Positions 8,417 to 19,414 of a DNA stretch of 64,000 nt are shown in pieces (the first letter of the stretch is position 1; the number at the start of each line of letters is the position of its first letter). Below the pieces are notes generated by a model, which was not told the origin of the DNA, made no database searches, and saw nothing but the letters and a program-made list of their open reading frames with translations. A program made the translations under genes and the position numbers. This stretch comes from Eupeodes corollae (taxonomy: Eukaryota > Arthropoda > Insecta > Diptera > Syrphidae), in NCBI RefSeq assembly GCF_945859685.1, contig NC_079147.1, forward strand, positions 93,364,315 through 93,428,314, in the 5' to 3' direction.

Positions 8417-11098
8417 TCATCTGACGTGGTAGATTAACGGGACTGCCAATCTATCCTGTATCAGACCGCATTTGTCTAAAAAGAGGAATGCCTCTGGTGG
8501 AATGAAGCCGCTCAAGCGTGCACTTTCAAAATACTCGTCGTTCGGATAGAACGCCCCGAAAATTAAATTGTTGGTCGAAGACATAGCTCTTGCAATGTGA
8601 CCTCGAACGAGTTTTATCACGAAATTGTCAATTCTGTTGATTCGAGCCCCGTTGTACAGGACCTCGTTGGAATAATAATGCACATAAGAAGATTCGGCTG
8701 TTCGATATAAGCCGGTACAGCGTCGTAAACACTGCCGCTCGAACACCCGAAACTTCTCCATCTGGGAAGGGGCAACGCTGAACCACACAGGACAACCATA
8801 CACGATCATTGGCCGTATGAGGGCCATGTAGCAAATTACCTTCACTCTGGGGTCAAGCCGACTGCTAAAAAACAGCCGTTTCGTCAGAGCGAAGGCTCCT
8901 CTGGCCCTGGTCAGAGCAGCATTTATATGTCTGTCGAAATATAAATACTGATCTAACCAGATACCGAGGTACTTCACTACACTTTTGCTCGCTAATGGCT
9001 GCCCGTGAAGATCAACGATGACCATCTTGCGCCAGTTCTTACACGTATCCCTCGTGGCCCTAGCCAACGGAGTCCGGAACAGAATTGTCTCTGACTTCTG
9101 GACATTTATTTTCAGTTTCCAGTCGTCGCAATATCGCTGAATCTTGTCGAAATCACGCTGCAAGAGAATTCTAATAACCTCAACCTTTCGGGCCGTTCTG
9201 TACGCAATTAGATCGTTGGCGTACGCAATTGCCTTTGTAAGACTACCTATCAGATCGCTGGTGTAAATGCTGAAGAGAATCGGCGAATTCACCGCTCCCT
9301 GTTGAAGACCATTTTTAATTGAGAATGTTGTGGTAGAAGTTACATTGCCACTTTTGACAACAAACTTTCTACCGTTAAGCATATCATAAAGTATATACAA
9401 CAATGGCTTGCTTATGCCAAGCCTGCTCAGTTTTAGGTAAAGACCCTCTAACCATACGGTGTTAAAGGCCTTTTCCAAATCAAACAGGACAGCACCTGTG
9501 CATTGTTGTTTTGATTTATTCCATTGGATATCAGAAACGAGTTTAGACGCAGCATGAATTGTGTCATGACCCGCCTTGAACCCGAACTGTTTATCCGGAA
9601 TTATTTTGTTGTCCGCAGCCCACTTAGTCAGAGCCCTATTAATGATCTTTTCGAAAACTTTGCTGATGCTCGGAAGAAGACTTATCGACCGAAGATTTGA
9701 CGGGTTGGAGTTGTCCTTTCCCTTTTTCGGGAGAGGATGAACCACAGCGGTCTTCCAATGCACTGGATAATATGCATTATTCAGTGCATTGTTGAAGAGT
9801 GTGGTGTAAATGTCAATTGCTTCCGTCGGTAAATGTCTTAGTACAACGTTGGATATACCATCGACACCTGCTGACTTTTTATTTTTTATTGAATTGAAGA
9901 TGAGCTGAAGCTCAACCTTCGTCACTAACAAGGGACTTGGTCCCGTTTGCTCGGCGATTATGGCATTTGCCAAGGAATCGTCATTGAACCGCATGAAACC
10001 GCGGTTCTCAGATCGCCATTGTGTCATATCATTTCGAAGGTAAAAGTGATTAAATAGGGCTCTGTTTTCCAGGTCGTGGTTGGGGCGAATGCCCCACCTT
10101 GTACATTTGCTGGAAAGCAGCTCCCACCGCCTCCACTTTTTCCTTCGGCTCTTCAATTATATAAAAGTCATCGTCAAAGATGGCTTCTTCTGGATCTATT
10201 TGAGCTGTCCTGAGTACGTCTCTGTTCTCTTCGGTTCTTTGGAGTTTAAGACACGGAAGGTCATTGTCGTTTTTTTTCCTGAATATCTTATTGATTTTGG
10301 GGAACATACCAGGGTCACTCGAATTAACTGACCGGATCTTGCGGTCCCAGTACTTGTTAATTGATAGCCTGTAGTTCTCCTTAATCAACAGATTGACATT
10401 TTTTATTGACGATTTCAGTGTCCTAACCTCCAAGTCGCGTGGGTCTGTAAGTCGTCTGTGCAAGTTTTTGAGTCTTGTCAGTAAGCCACTCTTGTGCCTA
10501 CGTAGTGCGTCAATTGTCGCGTTTCTGTAAGCGTCCATTTGGTCCCGTTCTTTGTACTTTGGGATTGTCCGTTCCATCGTTCGTTTTATTGTTTCGTCCA
10601 TCTGTTGTAAGTGTTGGTCAATTTCTGTATTTGTCAGGTTTCTGTTGTTTGGTGGGGCTATGTCACTCGAACGAAGTTCTCTCGCTAGGGCATTGGTGAA
10701 ACGAGGCCACCGCATCTTACTGTAATTGTAAGAATGCGTTGCAACGTATTCCTCCAACTCCACGCGTTCGTTCGGAATCTGCATTACAGCAGCCAGTCCG
10801 CAGTGATCACTGTCGTACTCGACTGTCTGTAAGCAGTTTCGCGGGTGATTACCCACTTTGTCTGTAACTGTCAGTCTGGTGTCGTACAGCAAAAGGTCCA
10901 GAAAGGAGCCGCTTCTTGGATACGATGGCCTTTCAGTAGCCAGCAGGTCGACGCCATACTCAACGCTGTAAAGATTCATCAAATTAAAAAGATGATTACC
11001 TCTGGGATTACTATGTTGATTTCCCCAATCTTCATGTTTTGCGTTCAAATCACCGGCCAAGATGAAATAGTTTTCTTCCAAGCTCAGTTTAAGTTCCC
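8417..11098 (-). pseudogene. LINE ORF2: endonuclease and reverse transcriptase, inactive
   Basis: ORF2 of the LINE. The endonuclease portion (11098 to about 10100) begins truncated at ELKLSLEENYFILAGDLNAKHEDWG and keeps the catalytic-site segment YDSDHCG. A frameshift between 10156 and 10050 leads into the second part (10156-8417), which holds reverse transcriptase blocks SAGVDGISNVVLRHLP, QFGFKAGHDT, VLFDLEKAFNTVW and NGLQQGAVNSPILF. The catalytic box reads AYANDLIAY instead of the usual FADD/YADD, so an essential Asp is Asn. The C-terminal part continues through ALIRPMIVYGCPVW to a stop at 8417. Truncation, frameshift and active-site change all say dead copy. Confidence 0.9.
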
Positions 11099-11132
11099 CA
11101 GCCCAACGCACTAACCATCAAGCCACGGGTAT
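11099..11132 (-). repeat. tRNA-derived SINE, 5' head (copy 1)
   Basis: Reverse complement reads TACCCGTGGCTTGATGG then TTAGTGCGTTGGGCTG, matching the head of the SINE at 17653. Positions 11099-11111 duplicate 7619-7631. Confidence 0.85.
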
Positions 11133-11189
11133 TGCTAATCTTGGTAATAGTTATAAAATATTGTACGAATATTTCAGTGCCTACCACAG

Positions 11190-11424
11190 ACGTTGGTTGA
11201 GCCAAGAGTTGGTGTCAGTAGTCCTGCAGTAGGGAACATTTCTGTTAGGGTTCCGTCAGATTGTAGGCTGGATAGGGTCGATAGGGGTGACACTTCTGTT
11301 GAACAAATGGTCATTCAACAGAAATGCACCGAAAGTGTAGGGAAGTGGGGGGTGAAGTTTACTGGTGACTCAGGTAGAGCATCAGTAAATTCATTCCTGG
11401 AAATACTCTATAATAACTCCCCTT
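11190..11424 (+). pseudogene. Gypsy-like gag relic, 5' piece
   Basis: The open frame 11193-11429 ends in VGKWGVKFTGDSGRASVNSFLE, a pattern of retrotransposon Gag proteins (capsid entry region). The frame is cut after SFLEILYNNS by the LINE that follows. It probably belongs with the zinc-knuckle and protease piece at 12640-13150. Confidence 0.55.
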
Positions 11425-12625
11425 CATAAATCAGGTACAAAAAGTTCGATTGAAAATTACAGACCAATTGCAAAACTGCAGTTAATTCCTAAGGTTTTCG
11501 AAGCTGTAGTAAAAAACAAATTGTATAATCTTATTCACAATAACATTTCAGTTTACCAACATGATTTCTTAAAAGGTAGATCCACTACTATAAATTTATC
11601 AATATTTTCAAATTTTTGTCTATCACAGATGGAAATGCGTTCTCAAGTCGACACTATTTACACTGATTTTTCAAAGGCTTTCGACCGCGTTCAACATAGT
11701 GTTCTCTTAAAGAAACTAGAGATATATGGATTTCACTCTCAGCTCCTAATGTGGATAAAGAGCTATTTAGTAGGTAGGAAACAGGTGGTAAAAATTGATA
11801 ATGCGTTGTCTAAGGAAATTATAAATTTTTCCGGTGTTCCTCAAGGTAGTCACCTTGGACCACTTCTTTTCATCATTTCTATTAACGACTTACCTCTGCA
11901 TCTTACTTTTTCTAAATGTCTTCTATTTGCTGACGATTTGAAAATATTCAGTTCCATAAATTAAAAAAATAAATAAAACTTAACGATGCAAATAAAGTTC
12001 AAATTGATTTAAATAATTTAATTAAATGGTGTAATATCAATGGGCTATATTTTAACAATAAGAACTGTAGCGTTGTGACATTTTCTAGAAATCACAGTTC
12101 ATTATGTTATAACTATAAACTTGAAAATGACATTCTACAAAGACTTGATAGCCATAAGGATCTAGGCGTAATCTTCGATTCTAAAATGAATTTCTCAAAT
12201 CACATAGACCATGCGATCTCAAAAGCAAACTCTATGCTAGGGTTTGTTTTTCGAAATTCAAAAGATTTCGAAGACCCCTATACATTAAAAGCTCTTTATT
12301 CTAGTCTCGTCCGACCACATTTAGAATATTGTACTGTTATATGGAGTCCCTTTACCGCGTCTAGCATTTGTCGTATAGAAAGAGTTCAAAAAAGGTTCAC
12401 AAAGTTTGCCTTACGAAAAATATATGGTTATTCAAATGTTCCATCTTATGAGACTTGAACTTGCTATCTTAGGTAGGGAACCTGACACCCTTAAGGTGAA
12501 TGTAGATATAGCTCTACCCCACCTTCTAGAAAAAAAAAATTGTTGGAACCGGAGTGCGGTTAACAATCTAGTTCGTTTGGCAACACCGAGTAGCGGCTAT
12601 TGCTCCAGTTTCTGATAATCCATTT
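11425..12625 (+). mobile_element. Jockey-like LINE fragment, reverse transcriptase (family B)
   Basis: A 5'-truncated reverse transcriptase: SIENYRPIAKLQLIPKVFE, DFLKGRSTTINL, IYTDFSKAFDRVQH, FSGVPQGSHLGPLLF and an intact catalytic box LLFADDLKIF up to a stop at 11962-11964. After a frame change the thumb/C-terminal part follows (12075-12458), then a short frame to 12615. The same family occurs at 43875-46650 (shared FLKGRSTT and PIAKL blocks). It separates two parts of a Gypsy-like element, so it probably inserted into it. Confidence 0.8.
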
Positions 12626-12639
12626 AGGCGGTCAGTTAG

Positions 12640-13150
12640 GTGTTAAATTTGTTACAAGGAAGGCATGTAGCTTCGGGATGCACCGTTCAAAAACGTTGCT
12701 TCGGTTGTGGAGCTGTAGGAGTGCATCGTAGGGACTGTAGGTGTTCGGGAAATGGGGATGTGTCAGCAGGACAAGGAGCCGTCGTTGTTAGGAAGGTCGT
12801 CTGCTGACGATCAGCGCGTAGGAGTTCATCTGAGTTTCACGTTAGCGGCAAATGGTAGGGACACTAGACCATATTTAGGAGTTTGGGTTTATGGAATACA
12901 GTTTTTAGGACTTCTTGATTCAGAAGCCGTACCATTGTAGGTGGTGACGGTTGGAAGTTTTTAGAGGGTTAGGGCTTAGGTTAGGAAATAGTAGTGTTGG
13001 ATCAGAAGCGTTAGCAGATGGAGTAGGTGTAGGTAAAGCTTTTGATAGAATGTCTAGTCATTCCGAATCTTCCACACCAGTTGATCTTGGGTATCGATTT
13101 TTGGGCACTATCGGGCATGGTCCCGGATTAGAGATCAGGGGTGCAATGTT
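12640..13150 (+). pseudogene. Gypsy-like zinc knuckle and protease relic
   Basis: Near 12694 the frame encodes QKRCFGCGAVGVHRRDC, a gag zinc knuckle with the His displaced by one (CX2CX5HX3C). Around 12863-12940 the reading YLGVWVYGIQFLGLLDSEA resembles a retropepsin start, where LLDSGA is expected, so the active-site Gly reads Glu. Stops separate it from the next open frame (12951-13154, GLGLRLGNSSVGSEALADG). It appears to be the continuation of the gag piece at 11190. Confidence 0.55.
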
Positions 13151-13177
13151 CTGATAAAAGAATACAGATTATGAATG

Positions 13178-13381
13178 TCAGAGGACCCGATTGTGTTTCA
13201 ATCTGTTACAGACGTAATTGAACAATGTGATGAAAACCTCTTTCCTAACACCATTTATCATCGATGCCGTTTTTGTTCTGCCACACTTAATTCCAACTTT
13301 TGATTTGTCATAAATATTAGTCAGTAGATTTGGAAGTGAATCCATTGTGGGAAATGGTAATGAATGTTGTACACAGTACAT
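13178..13381 (-). pseudogene. hAT transposase fragment
   Basis: A 67-aa frame with DSLPNLLTNIYDKSKVGIKC followed by GRTKTASMINGV, a pattern I associate with the region before the first catalytic Asp in hAT transposases. Nothing further downstream of it is readable. It is a short relic. Confidence 0.5.
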
Positions 13382-14020
13382 AAATCATACAACTTCAATA
13401 TTAAAGTTTTCCGTAGGTACTTAATTTTTAAAATTGCAAACGCTTATTGCTTTTGAAATATGAAATTAAAAGTCGTTGCCCCGCGGTCTTTAAACATCTC
13501 TTTGAGTAGCCACATGCTGTCGCAAATTGGTGATATTGTTTGCCAATGCTTAACTACATGTTTCCCTTCATTATTACGAAGCCAATCTAAGTTCGTCAGG
13601 TTCAATCTGATTAACCATCTCGTGCGTCATCGCGACGGAGCTTGTAGTGGTCAGCAGGCTATTTAGGCTCGAAAGGGTCTGGCTGTATGGCAACGGTACG
13701 ATTAATATAATAATATATTCGTTTGCATATACGAATGTCCAACACATATAATGCAATTGATAATGTATACATACCTATAAACTTATTCACAGATCGTAGA
13801 GAAAGTGGCACATATATTCATATTTTGTTCCGTTATTTTTTCTTCATGCAAATTAATAATTACGGAGGTCATTCTTTGATGAATAATTTTTCGATTTTTC
13901 GTTCTTTTGGGTATTTGATGTCATCTAACATCGTCACATCACATTTTTGGAAGAAATAGGACTCATTCTATCAAAGCGCCAACACGACAACAAAAATGGG
14001 CTAAGTAAATGTACAGTAGT
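13382..14020. other. Unassigned stretch
   Basis: About 640 bp without a feature I can support. Short frames at 13460-13666 and 13723-13959 have no recognisable motif. Confidence 0.4.
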
Positions 14021-14174
14021 TTCTTGTCATAGAAAGTGCTTTCTCAAATTAGCCGTTCGGATTCGGCTTAAAATTGTAGGTCCCCTCCATCCCTGACAAC
14101 AGTACTCGCACACCGGAATGGTTGAGAGTTGTAAGTCACTTGGCCCTGGTTCTCAGTGGACTGTTGCGCCACCT
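14021..14174 (+). repeat. tRNA-derived SINE, 3' part (copy 2)
   Basis: Matches the 3' half of the SINE at 17653-17956: GTGCTTTCTCAAATTAGCCG, the GGATTCGGC and TTGTAGGTCCC blocks, and the terminal GGACTGTTGCGCCACC. The tRNA-like head is missing. Confidence 0.8.
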
Positions 14175-14349
14175 TATTTATTTTTTTAAATCTACTGTAA
14201 GAGATTACTGCAATTATTGCAGAGAGATAGAAGAGATAATTGCATCTCTCGCTGATGTCAACATTGGTGGCGAATTTTGATTTTTTTAATACGAAATTCA
14301 AAGTATTTTTTTAACTTTTTTATTATATTTACATATATATCTGGCCAGC

Positions 14350-17300
14350 TCCTATACTATAAAGTGCGTATCCATTGAAGAGTACATCTGCTAGTTAACT
14401 GTCTCGTGCCAAATTTTAGAAATTTTGCTATCGCGACTCGCGAGCTCTCTGCTAGAATATTGAGAGTTTTCTTGCTGAGGGTACTCTCGTAATCCTGTCC
14501 ACTTGATAGATTTCTTCTGCTGGCATATTATCTATCAGTTGTCCTTAACTGTGTTGTTGCTGCTTTAATTATCGGCACTGTTCTTAAAAAAGAATACAAA
14601 CAAAATGTTGGGTCAAACCATGGGTAGATCGTCGTAACCAATTCGGTGCAGGGTCTGCTCTTTCAAGGGAACTTCAAATTGAAGATCCTCAACAGTTTCG
14701 AAATTTGTGCCGTTTGTCAGTTAGTGAAACAGCAGTAACTTTTCCAGTATGTACAATAAAAAGAATTGTAAGAGACGTCTGTAGAGCAATTTTCAACAGT
14801 TTAAGAGACAAGTTTTTAAAGGTAAAAACGAAAAAAAAATGATTCTTAACTGTTTACTCTCGACAGTTACTCGGCAAATACGAACTGCGTTGGTATTCCG
14901 CGAGCTTATCTCGGATAGTAGTAAACACATGTGTCCACTAGCGAGTGACTTTCAAAAAGATATAATATCAAGAGTAATTACTCAACTTTCCGCGAACTTT
15001 ACAGGTAGAACCTTCGAAGAAGGATTTAAAAAACACAAACCTAAACCAAATTTGCAACTCCCGACATAAGTCGCACAAAATTGTTACAACGTTACTTAAA
15101 CCTTGTTCTTTAATAAAAATCGAATTGAATTTGGGGCCAGTTACAGCTATCATTGAAAGCGATCCAGAAAAATGTTTGAATCGATATTCGACGGTGTTTC
15201 CCTTTGATTAGAAATACAAATCACATACTGATCGATCGGAAATCACACAAATAATTTTATTTGAGAAAAAAAGTGTAATTCCGTATTTATTTTTCTCTAA
15301 AAATGTATTTTTCTTTTTTCCGGACGGAAAATCATCTTCCTGAACAGTTGATACTTTTATGTTCAAAAGTGAAACGAATCGTTCCACTGATTTGTGTTCC
15401 AATTCCACACGATTACAATGACGGATTTTTCCCGTAAATATTTTTCGGTGGATTTGAATCAGGAAATTATTTTCAATGACAGACATTTTTAATGATAGCT
15501 ACAAACGACCTGTCAAAAAAAATTCCAATGTTTGCAATGATAAAAACAAATGAAAGCTTTACCTGGCGCCTTATATGCGTAAAAACTAAAATCACTTCAG
15601 GGTGTCCAATAAAAGAAAAAGCAGGTCGTCTCATGCCGATTAACACTGTTTTAATAAAATTATGAAAAACCTACGTCGGTTTTTCACTTACTAGTGTCCT
15701 AAAATGATTTGTGTTTTAATGTTTTTGGCATTCTCAAAGAACTTTGGACATTCCTATTCCCCTTAAAATTATTGAATACGATGTGATCTAAATCAAATTC
15801 AGTTTTTGACTTAAATCCTTAAAGTATTAGTTGACAACAATATGACTTGGTGTTGTTTTGTTATTTTATTTGTGACTAAACTTATTGAAAAGGTAAGTAT
15901 ATATTCTACCATGGATAATCTAAAATCGAAAGTTGTGTCTATTTTAACCGTACTGGTTTCTAAGAGAGTTCGTCCGTCGATATTTCTATTATATAGTTTT
16001 ATAAAATATTAATTTTTTTTATGAATCAAGAATATCATTACATCCAAATGATCAGAGAATAAGTTTTTTGTAATATGTTTAGTTTTAACAATAAGTTCAT
16101 TTTTTTAAAATTTGTTAAAATCTTGAGAAGAATCCAAAATTCAGATTTTTTATATGCAAATAAAAATTTACAAAAAATAAAAACAAAATTAGTAAAAAAT
16201 GATGTTTGATTCGAATACCACCAGAATAAATGAAGATTTGACTTCAAAATTATTTCGTTATAGGTAATTTTTGTTTTTTTTTTTTTTAAATCCAATTGGT
16301 ATATGTTTATAAGGGAAATTAATGATTTTAAAAAATGTTACTAAAACTGATAAAAGTTGGATTTTGCCCAAAAATCACCTGAACAACAACAGATATTTAA
16401 ATAAAATTAAGTTTTATCATATGCAAAATATTGTTGCTAACTTTAAATTTTTTTTTAGAGAAATTGAATTGAAAAGTATCAAGTATGAAAGCGAGTAAAC
16501 GTGTTTTATATTGGACATATACCTTTAAACAAGTTTTCTGTAGCCAAATAACCCCTATATTCACTTTGTATCAAAAACTTAATTGTAGCATTTTTATTTT
16601 CAGTGTTTTTTGTTTCATAAATAAATTACTATATTATAATAAAAAGTAATAGTGAACGAAAATTAAACTCACCACTAAACAAATCGAATTTCTTTCTTAA
16701 AAATCCGAAAAAAAGTTTTGGGGATGACGCAGGGACATGTGAACAAAATGGAGAATATATTAAAGGTGCAAAATTAAAGTATAACAAATGGAATTAGTAA
16801 ACTGATTTTAACAAAACAACAATGAAACCGGGGCATATAAATTTCTTTAAATATTAATGCAAAATTAACACAAGTAAAAAAGAACATCACTGAGTTATAA
16901 ACACGATTGGCGAAGATTGAATCATTTCAATCAAACTTGGATTCTGCAAACAAGGTGCTTAAACATGATTTAAACAATATAAATGCTGCATTAACAGATG
17001 TGAAAACCGGACTCTTCATCTGCACTTTAAATATAAACAAATATAAAAACAATCTTTCCGCACTTAAAAAAAAATTTGACAATAAACACTGGATATTCAG
17101 GAAAACCGTAATGTTACTTGTGATCCTGTACTTTCACCTTCTTTTAGACCTGATTAAAATCTAAGGGAAATATTCCATAATTTGTGTCTTACACTTAGCG
17201 CAAAACCTCTCACACTGGCTATAACATTTTTCGCACCCGACCATCGACGCTCAGCTCACCTGATTCTTTAATTATTATCGAATTTACGTCGTCATTTTAT

Positions 17301-17600
17301 AAAAAACTTATTATTTAAATTGGTAACAAAACATTGCAAAATAAATTATAACAAGCCGTTTTGTCTCAGCAATGCTAACTTTGGTCGAAATGCAGATAGG
17401 CTATTTTTCTTCGCAACTGCTTCACAAAAAATAATCACTTGTTATAGCAATCTTCATATAAATAAAAAAAAAAACAAAACAAATTGTCATCGGTGTTTAC
17501 AAGACGTGGACTGGCAATGCAAACAATAATTATTGGCAATAATGACGTCCAGGGTTGTCATGATTAATGCCATTTTTTTTAATACAATTTTACAATTTTA
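14350..17600 (+). mobile_element. Harbinger-like segment, copy A
   Basis: A roughly 3.2-kb segment that is repeated in the same orientation at about 19415-22580 with small indels. It carries a HARBI1-like nuclease relic (14600-14842), then blocks shared with copy B, such as CTGTTTACTCTCGACAG near 14850, GGTAGAACCTTCGAAGA near 15004, TCCGGACGGAAAATCATC near 15318 and GAAAGCGAGTAAACG near 16488. Short frames inside it (14839-15069, 16907-17164) have no convincing function. The exact ends are not determined. Confidence 0.6.
14600..14842 (+). pseudogene. HARBI1-like nuclease relic (copy A)
   Basis: A frame without ATG encodes CWVKPWVDRRNQFGAGSALS, then RELQIEDPQQFRNLCRLSVSE, then TIKRIVRDVCRAIFNSLRDK, ending at TGA 14840. 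This is the N-terminal pattern of PIF/Harbinger nucleases (W-x-R-x-W-x-x-R-R then F-x-N-x-x-R-L), joined directly to a later helix, so the middle is deleted. The DDE residues are absent. Confidence 0.7.
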
Positions 17601-17652
17601 TTAAGTATTTGTTTTCTTTCCTTTTTTTTAAATGAGGAGGATTATACATTTT

Positions 17653-17956
17653 GTAGTACCCGTGGCATGATAGTTAGTGCGTTGGACTGTCATGCAAGGG
17701 GTCTTGGGTTCAATCCCTGCCTGCGCCACCTTAATTTAAAAAAAATAATTTTCGCGGGTACTGCCTCTTGCGAGGAATTGAAAAATCCTTCAAGAGTAAT
17801 TCTTGTCACGAAAAAAGTGCTTTCTCAAACTAGCCGTTCGGATTCGGCATAAAATTGTAGGTCCCTTCCATTCCTGACAACAGTACTCGCACACAGGAAT
17901 GGTTGAGAGTTGTAAGTTACTAGGCCCTGGTTCACAACGGACTGTTGCGCCACCCC
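17653..17956 (+). repeat. Full-length tRNA-derived SINE
   Basis: A 304-bp element. The head at 17662-17729 looks like a tRNA: GTGGC at the 5' end pairs with GCCAC at the 3' end, the D-arm/A-box region reads TAGTTAGTGCGTTGG, and the B box is GGGTTCAATCCC (17706-17717). It is preceded by GTAGTACCC. The body continues through ACTGCCTCTTGCGAGGAATT and GCCGTTCGGATTCGGC to GGACTGTTGCGCCACC. Internal A and B boxes imply RNA polymerase III transcription. Partial copies: 7400-7631 with 11099-11132, 14021-14174, 55388-55441 with 58069-58335, 58341-58435. Confidence 0.88.
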
Positions 17957-18004
17957 ATTTGATTTGATTTGGATTATACATTTTCTATTTCTCATCCTAT
18001 TTTT

Positions 18005-19105
18005 AACTTCCCATAGGAAGTTATTGTAATCGGTCCGATTTGTCGAGTTGAAAATTTGAATTAGTTTTTCTTTTTTACCATAGCAATTTAAAAAATATAA
18101 AAAATATAATAACTTTCCATCCCGTCTGTTTTCTTTTTGTCTTGCTTATAATTTTGTAGGTTTACGTGTTGGGTTAAAAAAGTTGTCAGTTGAATTATTC
18201 TGATAATTTTTAAAATTACCAAAAATTTTTTTCATATAAAGAAATAGATCAGTTTGAAAATGTAGTTTTGTTATTTTATAGTCGACAACAAATTTTTACC
18301 AATTTTAATAGCATTTCTTAAATTTTTACAAACTGGATTCTAATTTGAAGTCAATATCTGTTCACGAGATATCGAGAACCGAATATCAATTTTTACCAAA
18401 TGTGTGTAGTATTTTAGTTTTGTATGAAAATATGGATTTTTATAAAAAAAAACTACAGAAAATCGAAAACAATATTTTCTGTAAAATAAAAAAAAGTTTG
18501 AAGACAATATTTTTAATTTATGAAAATTTATGAGTCGAAAGTAATTTTTTTTGTTGTAAAAAAAACTGTCTACCGAATGTTGAAAACAATATTTCTTGTA
18601 AGATAAAATAAGTTGGAAGCCATAATCTCAAATTTTTCTTTATTCGTACAATTTTCGAGGTGTCAAATTTGATTTCAGTGTTTTTTTTTTTGATTTATAA
18701 AAAAGCCGTTAGTTGGATTTTTTTCATAAAATATACTTGTTTGGTATCAGGTTAAAATATATAATATAAATTTTAGTTCAAGTCTCTAGCGTTTTTGGTT
18801 CGTGAGATATTAAGGGTTTTCACCTTTTTTTAAAACTGCTATGGTAAAAAAACCACCCACACAATTTTCTTGAGAGCCCTTTCTGCATCTTTCTGCCTTA
18901 TTATCTATATAACAAAGTTTATTTGAAGTCGATCTTGAGCTATGGACGACGAAAAAAACGTCGGACGTACGAACGTACGTACACACGCTCTCACAGGCAT
19001 CGTTCTTAAAATCCTTTATTTCGGTTCTAGGGATCTTGAATCGTCGAGAAATGTCAAAATTTTCAATTTGACAAATCAACCCATTACAATAATTTCCTAT
19101 GGGAA
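18005..19105 (+). repeat. Satellite-bearing repeat (SBR), copy 1
   Basis: From AACTTCCCATAGGAAGTTAT at about 18008 a short reverse-type end gives way at about 18109 to the other end type (ATAACTTTCCATCCCGTCTG). The sequence then runs through degenerate units with AAAACTGTC and GAAAACAATATTT blocks to the tail with TCTAGCGTTTTTGGTTCGTG (18785), an alternating ACGTACG-rich tract (18963-18982) and CCTATGGGAA at 19097-19106. It is the same family as 60951-62035. Confidence 0.75.
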
Positions 19106-19139
19106 TTTAAAAATGTATTTTCAAATCAAATTTATATGA

Positions 19140-19410
19140 AAAAAGACATAGTTTCCACTGCTTTGCCATGTTTACTCTCGACAGCTACTCGCAAAATTCG
19201 AACTGTGTTCGTATTCCGCGATGTTATCTCGGATAGTGGTAAACACATGTGTCCACTTGCGAGTGACTTTCAAAAAGATCGAATGTAGAGAGTAGTTTGT
19301 CAACTCTCCGCGAACTACTCTCCACACTATGTCCACTTGCAAGATCGCTCTCGAGAGCAGCTTGAAAGCGACTCTCAGCATTTTTACTCTCAAATGGACA
19401 CTCACCTATA
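19140..19410. mobile_element. Harbinger-related MITE
   Basis: A block of about 270 bp rich in inverted motifs, starting near TTTACTCTCGACAGCTACTC and ending CTCTCAAATGGACACTCACC. Similar edge sequences occur near 14850, 19775 and 19950-19980 (CTCTCGAATGGACACCCACC), tying it to the flanking Harbinger-like segments. I could not fix a target duplication. Confidence 0.5.
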
Positions 19411-19414
19411 GATT

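Larger units (their letters stand above)
7632..11098 (-). mobile_element. Jockey-like LINE inserted in a SINE (copy A1)
   Basis: A 3,467-bp 5'-truncated non-LTR retrotransposon on the minus strand, with a poly(A) tail (T run from 7632) and a 13-bp target duplication CAGCCCAACGCAC at 7619-7631 and 11099-11111. It contains most of ORF2: endonuclease part, reverse transcriptase and C-terminal region, then a roughly 780-bp 3' UTR ending in A-rich DNA. A second copy with a different structure sits at the identical SINE position at 55442-58068. Confidence 0.92.

Noticed and set aside
10080..11114. Plus-strand frames at 10080, 10475 and 10845
   Set aside because: They lie antisense to the LINE ORF2 and have no motif of their own.
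17662..17729. A genuine tRNA gene
   Set aside because: It has tRNA-like boxes and paired ends, but the same head is repeated with an identical downstream body in several places, so it is the head of a SINE.
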